Positions 7,732 to 17,092 of a stretch of DNA of 64,000 nt are shown piece after piece (within the stretch, counting starts at the first letter, position 1; each line of letters opens with the position of its first letter). The notes under the pieces were generated by a model. The model searched no databases, was not told the DNA's origin, and saw only the letters and a program-made list of their open reading frames with translations. The DNA is from CAG-791 sp000431495 (GTDB lineage Bacteria > Bacillota > Clostridia > Lachnospirales > Lachnospiraceae), in assembly GCA_052117605.1 (NCBI GenBank), contig JBQKIT010000001.1; one strand, given 5' to 3'. The position numbers and the translations under genes were made by a program.

Positions 7732-8454
7732 ATGAAAAGAAAGAAGTTTATCGCAACAATGGCAGCCTGCGCACTGGCAGGCGCAATGATGATCGGCGGC
7801 ACGTTCGCCTATCTGACCAATACACAGACAGCAACCAATACCTTTACCGTCGGCAACGTGAAGGTGGAGCTCAAGGAGCCGAACTACCCCGGTAATGATG
7901 ATTCGGAGGTGAAGGACCAGACACCGAACCAGGAAACAAAGAAGGATCCGCAGGTTACCAATACCGGCGCCAATGACGCGGTGGTATTTCTGAAGGTCAC
8001 GGTTCCTGTCAGGACTATCACCTTGGTTGCGGATGACGGCACAAAGGGCACAAAGGGCGCATCTGAGATGTTTTCCTTTAAGCAGGCCGACGATGCTGCA
8101 GGGTCCCATGCCAACAACTTCTCTAAGGCCTGGGCGGAGCTTCCCGCAAAGGAGGAAGGCCAGGATCTGAAGGGAAAGACCCGTACCTATGTCTTCGGCT
8201 ATAAGAACGTCATCGGTGCAACGGAGACCACAGATGCCCTGTTTAATAAGGTTCAGCTGAAGAACTTTATGGAAGCGGAGATCGATACGGCGGACAAGCT
8301 GGATATTGAGATCGAGGCTTATGCGATCCAGGCAGACAACATCGTAAACGGTCAGGATAAGATCGACGTCTCCGGGGAACTCTCTGTGGACACACTGAAT
8401 ACGATTTACGATACGTTTGTCAACCAGAATAAGGAGGCTGGCAGCGCACAGTAG
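7732..8454 (+). CDS. TasA/CalY-like SipW-dependent secreted protein
   Basis: 240-aa secreted protein with a SipW-type signal: basic MKRKKF, a hydrophobic stretch, then GGTFAYLTNTQTATNTFTVG, the characteristic FAYLT..T..NTFTVGN pattern of TasA/camelysin-like proteins. The mature domain resembles a beta-sandwich (DPQVTNTGANDAVVFLKVTVPV). GAAGGAGG precedes ATG 7732. It probably assembles into extracellular fibres or decorates the surface after cleavage by the SipW enzyme encoded 11 bp upstream. The acidic insertion at about 50-70 is low complexity. No sortase motif is present. Confidence 0.82.
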   Translation: MKRKKFIATMAACALAGAMMIGGTFAYLTNTQTATNTFTVGNVKVELKEPNYPGNDDSEVKDQTPNQETKKDPQVTNTGANDAVVFLKVTVPVRTITLVADDGTKGTKGASEMFSFKQADDAAGSHANNFSKAWAELPAKEEGQDLKGKTRTYVFGYKNVIGATETTDALFNKVQLKNFMEAEIDTADKLDIEIEAYAIQADNIVNGQDKIDVSGELSVDTLNTIYDTFVNQNKEAGSAQ

Positions 8455-8517
8455 GAAACAAAGGAAGCGGAAACGAAGGCTGAATGAGAATGCTCTCAAA
8501 AATATCATCAGTCATCG

Positions 8518-8545
8518 CGGGGGCAGGGAAACCTGTCCCCGTTTT
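8518..8545 (+). terminator. Terminator hairpin within the surface operon
   Basis: CGGGGGCAGG (8518-8527) pairs with CCTGTCCCCG (8532-8541) through a GAAA loop, then TTTTC. It stands 17 bp before the next gene, so it likely reduces rather than stops transcription of the downstream genes. Confidence 0.7.
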
Positions 8546-8561
8546 CATGAAAGGAGCGCAA

Positions 8562-9296
8562 ATGAAGAGAATCATTTCAATACTCATGGCGGCGCTGCTC
8601 TTCCTGCTTCACACTCCTGTACCCGCCTATGCCGCGGAGAAAGAAGAGACAAAAGTCTGGATCCGTGCGCAGATCAGCTATGAGTCGGATGAGGGGATGC
8701 GGGGAATTTCGGATGAGATGATCGGCTTTGCCTCAGACCTCTGGACAAAGAAGGACGGGTTTTTCTATTACGGAAAGCCTGTCGAATCCGGCCAGAGCAT
8801 TGACCTCATGAAATCCGTGCAAGTCCCGACAGACTGGAACAATGCACAGTCCGGGAAATCCTTCTCTGTCATCGTAAAGGTGGAAGCCGCAGAGGCATTT
8901 CCCTCGGATACCGGATGGAACGAAGGCTCCGCACCGGTCTATTCCCAGTCCTTCACACTGTCCGAAGCAGCCATGAAGGATAAGGGCTATACGATCAAAC
9001 AGGGCAATATCAAAGTGCGGCTGGAGGAATTTCAGGAAGAGAACGGAAAGGAAGTACCCTATGAGAACAACAGGATCGTCGTTCCGGGAGAAACCGTAAG
9101 CAAGATCGTACGGATCACGGTGGAAGGAGAAAAGTCTAAGCTTTCCCCGATCGAGATCATAAGAGGCCCTGTCAAAACAGGTGATAAGAGCGGGATCTCT
9201 CTGTATATCGTACTCCTGATCCTGGCGGGAGCGGCACTTGCCGGATATTTTACCGGCAGAAACGGAGGTGGACATGGCGGCTTACGGGCGGCATAA
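8562..9296 (+). CDS. Secreted, C-terminally membrane-anchored surface protein
   Basis: 244-aa protein with a classical signal peptide (MKRIISILMAALLFLLHTPV, cleavage after AYAA near residue 24) and a C-terminal membrane helix (LYIVLLILAGAALAGYF, about 215-232) followed by a short Gly/His-rich tail. ATG 8562 is preceded by AAGGAG at 8551-8556; an upstream in-frame ATG at 8484 would run through the terminator and hide the signal peptide. The mature part looks all-beta. I recognise no family. Its place between TasA-like genes suggests an anchor or minor subunit of the same structure. Confidence 0.65.
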   Translation: MKRIISILMAALLFLLHTPVPAYAAEKEETKVWIRAQISYESDEGMRGISDEMIGFASDLWTKKDGFFYYGKPVESGQSIDLMKSVQVPTDWNNAQSGKSFSVIVKVEAAEAFPSDTGWNEGSAPVYSQSFTLSEAAMKDKGYTIKQGNIKVRLEEFQEENGKEVPYENNRIVVPGETVSKIVRITVEGEKSKLSPIEIIRGPVKTGDKSGISLYIVLLILAGAALAGYFTGRNGGGHGGLRAA

Positions 9297-9852
9297 GAAA
9301 AAGAATCCTGTCCCGGCAGTCATTGTGGCGGCGCTTGCCGCCATCTGCTGTATCGGAGGCGTTTTTGCCTACTATACCGGAAAACAGGAAGTAACCAATA
9401 CCATTACGGCCGGCAATACAACGACGGAAATCGTAGAGGAGTTTGACCCGGTTCCGGATAAGAATGTCTATAAGAAAGCCGTCAGGATCGAGAACGCAGG
9501 GGACGTTTCCTGTTATGTCCGGGTTTATGCGGCTTTTTCTGATGAGGAGATCAGAGATATTTCCGAGATTTCTGCAGACGGAAGTCTCTATTACAAGGCA
9601 TCCGAATACAGGGATCATCTTCCTGATGGCTGGAAGGCCGGAAAAGACGGGTATCTGTACTATACGAAGGCTCTGAAGCCCGGTGAGAAGACAGCATACC
9701 TGATGAAAAACGTTAAGACCACGTGGAAGGCAGACATGGATCAGAGGGATTTTGATCTGATCATCCGTCAGGAAGCGGTTCAGGTGCCGGCAGGTCACAA
9801 AGATGCTGACTATACAGCTGCCTGGGCAGCATTCGGCGAGGAGGTGAATTGA
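9274..9852 (+). CDS. Second SipW-dependent TasA-like protein
   Basis: 192-aa protein starting at ATG 9274 after GGAGGTGG; it overlaps the preceding gene by 23 bp. The basic start (YGRHKKK), hydrophobic helix and GGVFAYYTGKQEVTNTITAGN give the same SipW-type signal as the protein at 7732. The mature part contains VRIENAGDVSCYVRVYAAFS, similar to the beta-sandwich of TasA-like proteins. Probably a minor subunit or tip-linking protein. Its stop and the next start overlap (TGATG at 9850-9854), so it is translated together with the giant adhesin. Confidence 0.78.
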   Translation: MAAYGRHKKKNPVPAVIVAALAAICCIGGVFAYYTGKQEVTNTITAGNTTTEIVEEFDPVPDKNVYKKAVRIENAGDVSCYVRVYAAFSDEEIRDISEISADGSLYYKASEYRDHLPDGWKAGKDGYLYYTKALKPGEKTAYLMKNVKTTWKADMDQRDFDLIIRQEAVQVPAGHKDADYTAAWAAFGEEVN

Positions 9853-12800
9853 TGTTAAAAGACGCAGTTAGGAAAATTCTGCCGTTATTCCTTGCGGCAG
9901 TAACGGCCATCTCCTCTGTTGGAGTACCTGTCCATGCGGAGGAAACACCGGAAAAGGCGAAGATTTCGGAATCAGAAAACCTTGAGATGGTGTCGGGAAA
10001 TACGGAGCAGGAAGTCGAGAGAAACGATGAGAAGCAGATCATCTCCCTCTCCCAGACAGTAGACGGCGTCAGAGTCAGGGTATCTGCAGAACCGGGAGTC
10101 ATTGCCGAAGGAACGCAGCTCCGCGTCACGAAGATCGAAGGCGTAGAAGCCCTGGAGCTGACGGGGACCGTGACAGATAAGGTGATCGAAGAAGGGGCAG
10201 CGGATGCCAGCGGGCTTCTTGCCCTGGATATTTCCCTCGTAGATGCGGATGGGAACAAATATGATCCCAACGAGAATGTCACAGTGAGTTTTGAGGAGAT
10301 CGCAGCCGATCTATATGAGATGTCCGAATCGGAGAGCCTGGAAGTATATCACTTCCCGGACGGAGATCTTTCCCGGATCGAGGATATGAGCGCGGTGACG
10401 GAAGGGGGAACGGTCAGTTTTGAGACCGATTCCTTCTCTCCTTTCGTTGTCATAAGGGCTGCGGCGACGGATGCGGACCGGTATCATCCGGATGTCCCGT
10501 ACCTTAAAGCAGACGAGAGTACCGGAGGTAAATACTTTGCCTATACCGGGGAGACGGTCGAATGGGTCTGTCCGAAGGAAGGCGTGTATCATCTGGAAGC
10601 TGTCGGCGCAGGCGTCGGCGGACCGGACGGATCCCTCCTCGACAGAGTGAAGGCTACCGGCAATGAATACGGCTATGGCGGATACGCAGAGGGCTATATC
10701 AACTTAAGCAAGGGAGATAAGATTTACGTTACAGTCGGCGGCGCAGGTACCCGATCCTCCCAGAAGGGAAGCGCACAGGGCGGCTTCAACGGCGGCGGAA
10801 GCGGTATTTACGGAGCTTTCTCCGGCGGAGGCGCGACGAGTTTTGCCTCTGTAAAACTGGGAGACGGAACACTTGTAAACTACGCGAACGCCGCGGACCG
10901 GAATAAGGTTCTCCTGGCTGCAGGCGGTGGCGGCGGCTTCGGTACTGGGAATCCGTTCTCTGGCGCGGAGAAGCTTCCCGCCTGGGAATCCGCAAACGGT
11001 GACGGCGGCGGTGAAACATCCGGCGATATGTACGCGTATGATTCCACAACGGTCATTACAAAGGGTTCCACACAGACAGATGGTTATGCATTTGGAAGAG
11101 GTGAAAATTCCAGACAGATCACGAATGGATCCAGCTACGCTGCAGGCGGTGCCGGTGGCGGCGGCTGGTTTGGCGGCAGATCCACGACATGGTACCACAG
11201 CGTGGCAGGTGCCGCGGGAGGAACCGGCGGCAGCGGCCATGTTAATGTGTCAAAGTCCGCACCTCTCCACCTGACCAGAGGCCGTACTTTGGGAACCTGG
11301 GCTCCGGTAGAGGGCGGGATTGCAAAGAGAGCGATCCTTGGAAACGGGGAGGCAGCGATCAACTATGTCGGCGATATCAAATCGACCGTGATCCTTTCTC
11401 TTGGCAGTAATGCGAAGTATAACGGCCAGAGCGGCGATGTGAAGATCGAGGGAAAGAAGGGATCGACCATTGATCTCTCGAAGCTAGTCGTACCGAACAG
11501 CGGCAATACGATCATCGGCTGGAAGGTGATCTACGGTGATGGCAAGATCCCGGAGAAGAGTCAGACATTTACTTTCGGGGAAGAGGATACCAACCTGTTC
11601 CCGCTGGTCTACTCGAAGATCGACCTTTCCTCCACCGTGCAGTCTTCCAAAGAACCGGAGTTTAAAAGCTATACCTATAACGACCAGACACTGCTCAAGT
11701 GGGACGAGGCCGGCTACAACAATAAAAAGAACTACAAGGCCTATCAGTCCATTGACGGCGGGGCTTATAAGGAACTGAAATTCTCGGAATACGAGCATCT
11801 GGAGGCAAATCCTGCAGCGTTCTATTATACCGGGAATTCCCAGAGCTATACAGCGCCGTTTGCAGGCACCTATACCATCTACCTCTACGGCGGATATGGC
11901 GGTGGTGACGGCGGCTCAGGCGGCGGCAATGGCGCGTACCTGAAAGGCACCATAAAGCTTCAGCAGAATGATGTCCTGACGGTGAACGTCGGCGGTGCGG
12001 GCAGGGAGTCTTCCGGTTCGTCCGGCAACACGACATATGGCGGCTGGAACGGAGGCGGCAACTGCTGGTGGTCCGGATCCGGTGCCGGCTGCACGGATAT
12101 CTATCTGAACGGCACAAGGATCGCGGCAGCCGCGGGAGGCGGCGGAGCGACCAACGGCTATTACGGAACGAATGGCCGGATCTCTACGGAAGCGACTGAC
12201 CATCTGACCAGCTCCAAGAACGGCGGTTCCAATGGCGGCTATGATGCCGGCGCCGGCGGAGGCGGCTGGAGAGGCGGTTCCATGGGTGTTTCGGAGGTTA
12301 CCGGTGAGAGCAATCCCCACGGCGGTTATGGCGGTATCAATGGCTTTACTTCCGCATTCACAAAACTGGAGGAGTCCAGTGACGCAGTGAGGTCCGGAAG
12401 CAAGGGCGGGAATAACGGCTATGCCTATATCGTTCCCCCGCAGAGCGGCGACATCTACAGGAAGCAGTCTTCCCTGCAGGATACATCTGACCTTGCAAAG
12501 CCGAACGTTCCTTATGATCTTGCTGTAAAGTCTACGGACAACGGAAAAGCGACGATCATCTGGTACGAACCGGATGATAACGGCACGAAGTATCAGCATA
12601 AGGTTGAGGCCTATTCCCTGGATGACGGGACAAACCTTGGCACTTCCAACGTCACAACAGATGTGATCACATCCGGCACAGTCGGATACTATTACTATTT
12701 CGACACGGAATCCTCCGGTGCTGCCGGCAAGAGCCACACGTACACGGAGAAGCTGGAAGCGGTGATTGATATCCTTCCGGATGCGCCGAAGACATACCTG

Positions 12801-13982
12801 CATGTAGCTGCAGTAGACCGGGCAGGCAATGTCGGACCTACGGCGACGATCGCAGTGGACGCCTATGTATCCATCACCGGCTCCGTCACCTGGGTGGATC
12901 GTGATAATCACTGGAACCAGAGACCTTCATCCGATACCATCACGATCTATCAGGACGGGAAGGAGTACGGAAAAACGACACTGGAGACAAAGGACAGCTA
13001 CACAACGTATACGTTCGAAAAGCTCCCCGCAGGCCACACCTACACCGTGAGCCAGCAGGATGTCGCTCCGTATGATGCGGAGCAGAACCAGTATGATTTC
13101 GTGAACACCATGATGCTGGAAACAGAAAAAGCAGTATTCGATCAGAACGGGAATGATATCAACGGGAAAGAAGTAAAGCCCGGAGATATCCTGGCTTATC
13201 AGATCACGGTGACAAACAATTCCTTGGAAGACAGGAAGGTCGTGATCTATGATCAGCTGCCCAGATATCTGGCATATGTTTCCGGAGATAAGGGAATCAC
13301 ACTTCTTCAGACGGATGAAGAGGCTGTAGCGTATGGAAAAAGTGCCATCGCGCCGGTTCCTTCTTCCATGGACAAGGTGACGCCGGTCATTGCCATGCAG
13401 GGCACGGTATCTGAAAAGAAAGAATTCACAATGAGCTTCAAGGTCCGTGTGAAGTATGCGGCAGGCGGCAGGACGATCCGCAACACCGGGCATGTCTTCT
13501 TTGAGGGCGTGTTCGATAAAGACGGGAAGACACCGCTGGATAATCCCACGAACGAGGTGGCAAATCCTGTAAAGGATCTTCCTTACGGAACCATCACGAT
13601 CCGTAAGAAGGTGGATGAAGTCTATGCGCCGTTTGGTACGCAGTCCTTTATCTTCACAGTAACCGGAACGGACGTGGCAGGCGATTCCCACACCTATCAT
13701 GGAGAGGCCGCACTTTCCGGCACGGAAGGCAGCACCGTCCTTAACGTTCCACAGGGAACCTATTCCATCACAGAGATCCGGGGGATCCGCTATGAACGGA
13801 AGGGCATCCTGCCTGTGAAGAACGTGAGGGTATCCGGAACAGCTGCTTCTGCAACAGTAACGGAAGTCACAGGGAACGCTGCTGAGGTCGAATTCCGTAA
13901 CGAACTGAAGGATTACGGCAAAGAGAGCCATACCTCTTCGGTTGTGAATCACCTGAAGGCGGCGGGGACAGAAACGAAGTAA
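9852..13982 (+). CDS. Giant secreted adhesin with glycine-rich, Fn3 and Cna-B-like domains
   Basis: 1376-aa exported protein. A signal peptide covers about 1-29 (cleavage after VHA). Two large glycine-rich regions, about 229-506 and 656-863, are full of GGG and VGGAG motifs and resemble the glycine-rich domain known from ALK-type receptors and bacterial adhesins. An Fn3-like domain follows at about 876-1003 (PNVPYDLAVKSTDNGKATII), then a Cna-B-like domain near 1005-1085, a DUF11/isopeptide-type domain near 1110-1230 (LAYQITVTNNSLEDRKVVI) and a SpaA-like domain to about 1370. No LPXTG motif or C-terminal helix is present, so it is not sortase-anchored; it may be held by the SipW-processed partners. 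It is the largest gene of the ICE and a plausible host-contact factor. Confidence 0.82.
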   Translation: MLKDAVRKILPLFLAAVTAISSVGVPVHAEETPEKAKISESENLEMVSGNTEQEVERNDEKQIISLSQTVDGVRVRVSAEPGVIAEGTQLRVTKIEGVEALELTGTVTDKVIEEGAADASGLLALDISLVDADGNKYDPNENVTVSFEEIAADLYEMSESESLEVYHFPDGDLSRIEDMSAVTEGGTVSFETDSFSPFVVIRAAATDADRYHPDVPYLKADESTGGKYFAYTGETVEWVCPKEGVYHLEAVGAGVGGPDGSLLDRVKATGNEYGYGGYAEGYINLSKGDKIYVTVGGAGTRSSQKGSAQGGFNGGGSGIYGAFSGGGATSFASVKLGDGTLVNYANAADRNKVLLAAGGGGGFGTGNPFSGAEKLPAWESANGDGGGETSGDMYAYDSTTVITKGSTQTDGYAFGRGENSRQITNGSSYAAGGAGGGGWFGGRSTTWYHSVAGAAGGTGGSGHVNVSKSAPLHLTRGRTLGTWAPVEGGIAKRAILGNGEAAINYVGDIKSTVILSLGSNAKYNGQSGDVKIEGKKGSTIDLSKLVVPNSGNTIIGWKVIYGDGKIPEKSQTFTFGEEDTNLFPLVYSKIDLSSTVQSSKEPEFKSYTYNDQTLLKWDEAGYNNKKNYKAYQSIDGGAYKELKFSEYEHLEANPAAFYYTGNSQSYTAPFAGTYTIYLYGGYGGGDGGSGGGNGAYLKGTIKLQQNDVLTVNVGGAGRESSGSSGNTTYGGWNGGGNCWWSGSGAGCTDIYLNGTRIAAAAGGGGATNGYYGTNGRISTEATDHLTSSKNGGSNGGYDAGAGGGGWRGGSMGVSEVTGESNPHGGYGGINGFTSAFTKLEESSDAVRSGSKGGNNGYAYIVPPQSGDIYRKQSSLQDTSDLAKPNVPYDLAVKSTDNGKATIIWYEPDDNGTKYQHKVEAYSLDDGTNLGTSNVTTDVITSGTVGYYYYFDTESSGAAGKSHTYTEKLEAVIDILPDAPKTYLHVAAVDRAGNVGPTATIAVDAYVSITGSVTWVDRDNHWNQRPSSDTITIYQDGKEYGKTTLETKDSYTTYTFEKLPAGHTYTVSQQDVAPYDAEQNQYDFVNTMMLETEKAVFDQNGNDINGKEVKPGDILAYQITVTNNSLEDRKVVIYDQLPRYLAYVSGDKGITLLQTDEEAVAYGKSAIAPVPSSMDKVTPVIAMQGTVSEKKEFTMSFKVRVKYAAGGRTIRNTGHVFFEGVFDKDGKTPLDNPTNEVANPVKDLPYGTITIRKKVDEVYAPFGTQSFIFTVTGTDVAGDSHTYHGEAALSGTEGSTVLNVPQGTYSITEIRGIRYERKGILPVKNVRVSGTAASATVTEVTGNAAEVEFRNELKDYGKESHTSSVVNHLKAAGTETK

Positions 13983-14001
13983 ACAAAGAATTTATATCAG
14001 G

Positions 14002-14027
14002 GAGGGGCTTCCATCCGGTGGCCCCTC
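14002..14027 (+). terminator. GC-rich hairpin after the adhesin gene
   Basis: GAGGGGC (14002-14008) pairs with GCCCCTC (14021-14027). Only a short T-rich tail (TTG) follows, so termination may be weak. Confidence 0.5.
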
Positions 14028-14044
14028 TTGTGAAAGGAGCATTT

Positions 14045-14107
14045 ATGTCAGAGGAAACCAGAAAGAGGCTGGAAGCATACGAGAAGGCGCTGAAGGCCAG
14101 CAGATAA
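14045..14107 (+). CDS. Small charged peptide, 20 aa
   Basis: ATG 14045 with GAAAGGAG 9 bp upstream; stop TAA 14105-14107. The peptide is a predicted amphipathic helix (SEETRKRLEAYEKALKAS). No family is recognised. It may be a real small protein or a translated leader before pcfB; the ribosome site is the only support. Confidence 0.4.
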   Translation: MSEETRKRLEAYEKALKASR

Positions 14108-14157
14108 TATGCCATCTGTAGAAATGCAGGCTGCTTTTTCTATGGGGAAGGGAGGTG

Positions 14158-14658
14158 ATGAGAGTGCAGGAAGATATTGAAAACAGGACCATAAACCTTG
14201 CGATTTCAACGACGCGGCTTACCTGGCGGGCGCTGGTCAGCGGATACCGTGCCTATAAACAGCAGAAGGCAAAGCTGGAGATCACGGAGAAGGAGATGCA
14301 GGAGAAAAGAGCAAATCCTTCCGGAAAGCAGACGGTAAAGGAGCTGATCAGAAAAGATCAGGGCGTTACCAGTATCCCGATCGGCGATACCGGGATCCGT
14401 GATTTCGAGCGCATAGCCAGAAAGTATGGGATAGACTATGCGATTACGAAGGATAAGTCAGAGACGCCGGCAAGGTATCTGTGCTTTTTCAAATCAAGGG
14501 ACAACGACGCGATGGATGCGGCATTTCGGGAGTATACAACAAGAATGCTGGACCGGGAAAAGACGCCAAGTATGCTGAAGAAGCTGCACAGAATGGTCGA
14601 GCTTGCAAAATCGATTCCCGGAAAGGTGCGGCATAAGGAACAGGAACACAGCCTGTGA
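14158..14658 (+). CDS. pcfB: PcfB family protein (DUF3801)
   Basis: 166-aa protein with the DUF3801/PcfB pattern: an N-terminal helix (LAISTTRLTWRALVSGYRAY), the GKQTVKELIRKDQGVTSIPI segment and a domain ending in ARYLCFFKSRDNDAMDAAFREY. PcfB proteins work with the VirD4 coupling protein to bring the relaxase complex to the conjugation channel. ATG 14158 follows GGGAGGT; the in-frame GTG at 14155 lies within the ribosome site. A homologue is in the inverted second ICE at 26982-27455 (shared GKQT..V..I.I and RYL.FFK patterns), also directly before virD4. Confidence 0.85.
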   Translation: MRVQEDIENRTINLAISTTRLTWRALVSGYRAYKQQKAKLEITEKEMQEKRANPSGKQTVKELIRKDQGVTSIPIGDTGIRDFERIARKYGIDYAITKDKSETPARYLCFFKSRDNDAMDAAFREYTTRMLDREKTPSMLKKLHRMVELAKSIPGKVRHKEQEHSL

Positions 14659-14671
14659 CGGAGGTGATGCT

Positions 14672-16476
14672 ATTAAGGATCGAAAAACAGCAGTCAGGAT
14701 TGCAAGGGGATTGAAAGCAGCACTTCCCTACATCCTCGTAGGATTGTACTGTACCAACATCGGTCTTGCATGGCGGATAGCAGGCGGCAAGGATGCATCG
14801 GAACACATGCTTTCCTTCCTGACGATCCTGCCGGATTGCCTGAAGCGAATTATTCCGAGCTTCCATCCGCAGGATTTTTTGACCGGAGCGGCCTGCGGTA
14901 TTGCGCTTCGCATGGCGGTTATTTTGAAGAGTCAGGACAGTAAGAAGTTCCGGAAAGGTGAGGAATACGGCTCCGCCAGGTGGGGCATGCGAAAAGATAT
15001 CGAACCCTTCATGGATCCGGATTTTTCCAACAACGTGATCCTGACAAAGACAGAGATGCTGACGATGAATTCAAGACCTGCAGATCCCGGCACGGCGAGG
15101 AACAAGAACGTGCTGATCATCGGCGGATCAGGTTCCGGTAAAACAAGATACTTTTTGAAACCGAACCTCCTTCAATGCAGCTCAAAATCGTATCCGGTGT
15201 CATTTGTGGTCTGCGATCCGAAAGGGGACATAGTCACTTCCTGCGGCCGGGTCCTTCTGCGCAATGGATATCGAGTCAAAATATTTTCACTCTTAACTTT
15301 CAGAAGTCCATGCGGTATAACCCGTTCGAATATATCCACAGCGAGAAGGATATCTTAAAGCTCGTTACCGTCCTCATGACCAATACGAAGGGCGAGGGAA
15401 GCAGCGGCGATCCGTTCTGGGACCGGTCAGAAAGGCTTCTCTATACAGCTCTGATTGCCTATATCCACTATGAATTTCCAAAAGAAGAGCAGAACTTCGC
15501 GTCCCTGATTGAGATGCTGAACTCTATGGAAGTCAGAGAGGATGATGAGGATTACAAAAACCCTGTAGATTTGATGTTTGAGGAGCTGGAAAACACGAAG
15601 CCGGGAAGCTTCGCAGGACGGCAGTATAAACTCTTTACTCTCGCTGCCGGCAAAACGCTGAAATCGGTGCTTATATCAGCCGGATCCAGACTGGCACCGT
15701 TTGATATCCAGGAGCTGAGAGATCTTACCAGCTGTGACGAGCTGGAGCTGGACACGATCGGCGACCGTAAAACAGCACTGTTCCTTATCATGAGTGATAC
15801 GGACGCAACCTTCAATTTCCTGATTGCTATGATCTACAGCCAGCTCTTCAATCTCCTTTGTGAGAAGGCGGATGATGTTTACGGCGGCAGGCTTCCCGTG
15901 CATGTCCGCTGTCTTGTGGACGAAGCGGCGAATATAGGACAGATCCCGAACCTGGAAAAGCTGATGGCGACGATCCGTTCCCGTGAGATTTCCGCCTGCC
16001 TCATCTGGCAGGCGCAGAGCCAGATCAAGGCGCTGTATAAGGATAACGCGGATACGATCATAGGCAATTGTGACAGCCGGATTTTCCTGGGCGGAACAGA
16101 GGAAGGGACACTGAAATCCTGGTCAGAAGCGCTGGGAAAAGAGACGATCGATTCCTATAACACCGGAGAGAGCAGGGGCAGAGATATTTCTCATTCCAGA
16201 AACTATCAGCGGCTGGGACATGACCTTATGAGCAGGGACGAGCTTGCAGTCATGAGCGGCAACAAGTGTATCCTGCAGCTGCGCGGCGTGAGGCCATTCC
16301 TGTCGGAGAAATATGACCTGACACAGCATCCGAATTACCGGTATACGGCTGATTATGATAAACGGTATACGTTTGATGTCGGGAAATATCTGGACCGGAG
16401 GCTGAAACTGAAAGCAGAAGATTCCTATACTGTAGTCAGTGTTGACACTTCCGGCAATAATACAGTGAATTCCTGA
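14672..16476 (+). pseudogene. virD4: VirD4/TraG coupling protein, frameshifted
   Basis: Type IV coupling ATPase that would link relaxosome to channel. The first frame (to 15358) has an N-terminal membrane region, then EYGSARWG and Walker A GGSGSGKTR near 15121. The second frame (to 16476) carries YNPFEYIHSEKDILKLV, the Walker B region VHVRCLVDEAANIGQIP and the C-terminus. The frames meet inside 15286-15296, where about one base seems missing from a codon in the stretch before NFQKSMRYNPF; no slippery heptamer is evident. No ATG fits the first frame near the ribosome site GAGGTG (14661-14666), so ATT 14672 is the likely start. Either a true inactivating deletion or a sequencing error. Confidence 0.85.
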
Positions 16477-16521
16477 CCAGAGACCGGGTATATGAACTTG
16501 CGGACAAGCTGAAATAATCAA

Positions 16522-16581
16522 TGACAACTGAATACAGAACCAGAAACGGAGATGTCAGATTCACAGGGCATCTCCTTTTTT
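16522..16581 (+). promoter_or_regulatory. Recurrent motif TGACAACTGAATAC followed by terminator
   Basis: The 14-mer at 16522-16535 is identical to 1804-1817. It is followed by the hairpin GGAGATG (16548-16554)/CATCTCC (16569-16575) and TTTTTTAT. The element stands between virD4 and the gene at 16609. The pattern recurs at 17317. It probably sets the level of downstream expression, but the mechanism is unknown. Confidence 0.6.
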
Positions 16582-16608
16582 ATGCCTAAACAGGTGGAAA
16601 GGAGCAGT

Positions 16609-17079
16609 ATGGCAGACGAAAAGACGTATGTGGAGAGAAAGGAAGTTACGATCAAATTCGGGAAAGGCCTGATGGGAGAACCATTTCTCTCGAAAGCCGG
16701 GAAGCAGCTTGTGGAGATCAAGATCCCGAACTGGGAGGCAGGCGATACAAGGCCCTGGGAGACCTTTATCGTTCCTGCAAATTTTGTCCATGAAAACAAG
16801 TATGGGAAGGGCATGTGGATGAAGCTGCCGGAGGACGGCTTTACCCGCCTTTCCAGAGCAAAGGTCGTCGGACAGGACGAGACCGGGAAAAATATCTGGG
16901 GAAATGATGCAAGAGAGGTTTCCAATACGGAGCTGAAAGCAATCGTAGAGGCGTATAAGGACCGCGACAGAGAGAAGGCGCCTTCAGGCCTCTCCAGTCT
17001 TGCCGCAAAGAAGGAAGAAGCCGCGGCAAGGCCCTCGGTTCCCAGAGAAATCGCAGAAGAAGAGATGCCCTTTCGCTGA
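16609..17079 (+). CDS. ICE protein with SSB-like acidic tail
   Basis: 156-aa protein, ATG 16609 after GGAAAGGAG. The N-terminal 110 residues look like a compact beta-rich domain (KEVTIKFGKGLMGEPFLSKAG, then PWETFIVPANFVHEN). A Lys/Glu-rich linker leads to the end AEEEMPFR, which resembles the acidic (D/E)(D/E)xPF tip by which single-stranded DNA-binding proteins recruit partners. I do not recognise the family. A DNA-binding role in transfer replication is a reasonable guess from the tail and position only. Its start is preceded by the motif-plus-terminator leader at 16522. Confidence 0.6.
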   Translation: MADEKTYVERKEVTIKFGKGLMGEPFLSKAGKQLVEIKIPNWEAGDTRPWETFIVPANFVHENKYGKGMWMKLPEDGFTRLSRAKVVGQDETGKNIWGNDAREVSNTELKAIVEAYKDRDREKAPSGLSSLAAKKEEAAARPSVPREIAEEEMPFR

Positions 17080-17092
17080 TGGAGGTAAGTGA

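Noticed and set aside
7522..8508. 328-codon minus-strand frame opposite sipW and the TasA-like gene
   Set aside because: Shadow frame; rich in Leu/Arg/Cys with no recognisable domain. The plus strand carries clear signal peptides and catalytic motifs.
8484..8561. Upstream start for the anchored surface protein
   Set aside because: It would translate through a terminator hairpin and bury the clear signal peptide that begins at 8562.
11916..13952. Two long minus-strand frames opposite the adhesin
   Set aside because: Shadows produced by the repetitive glycine codons and codon bias of the adhesin gene.
15270..15300. Programmed ribosomal frameshift in virD4
   Set aside because: No slippery heptamer in the proper frame or downstream stimulator is visible at the shift; a simple one-base loss explains it.
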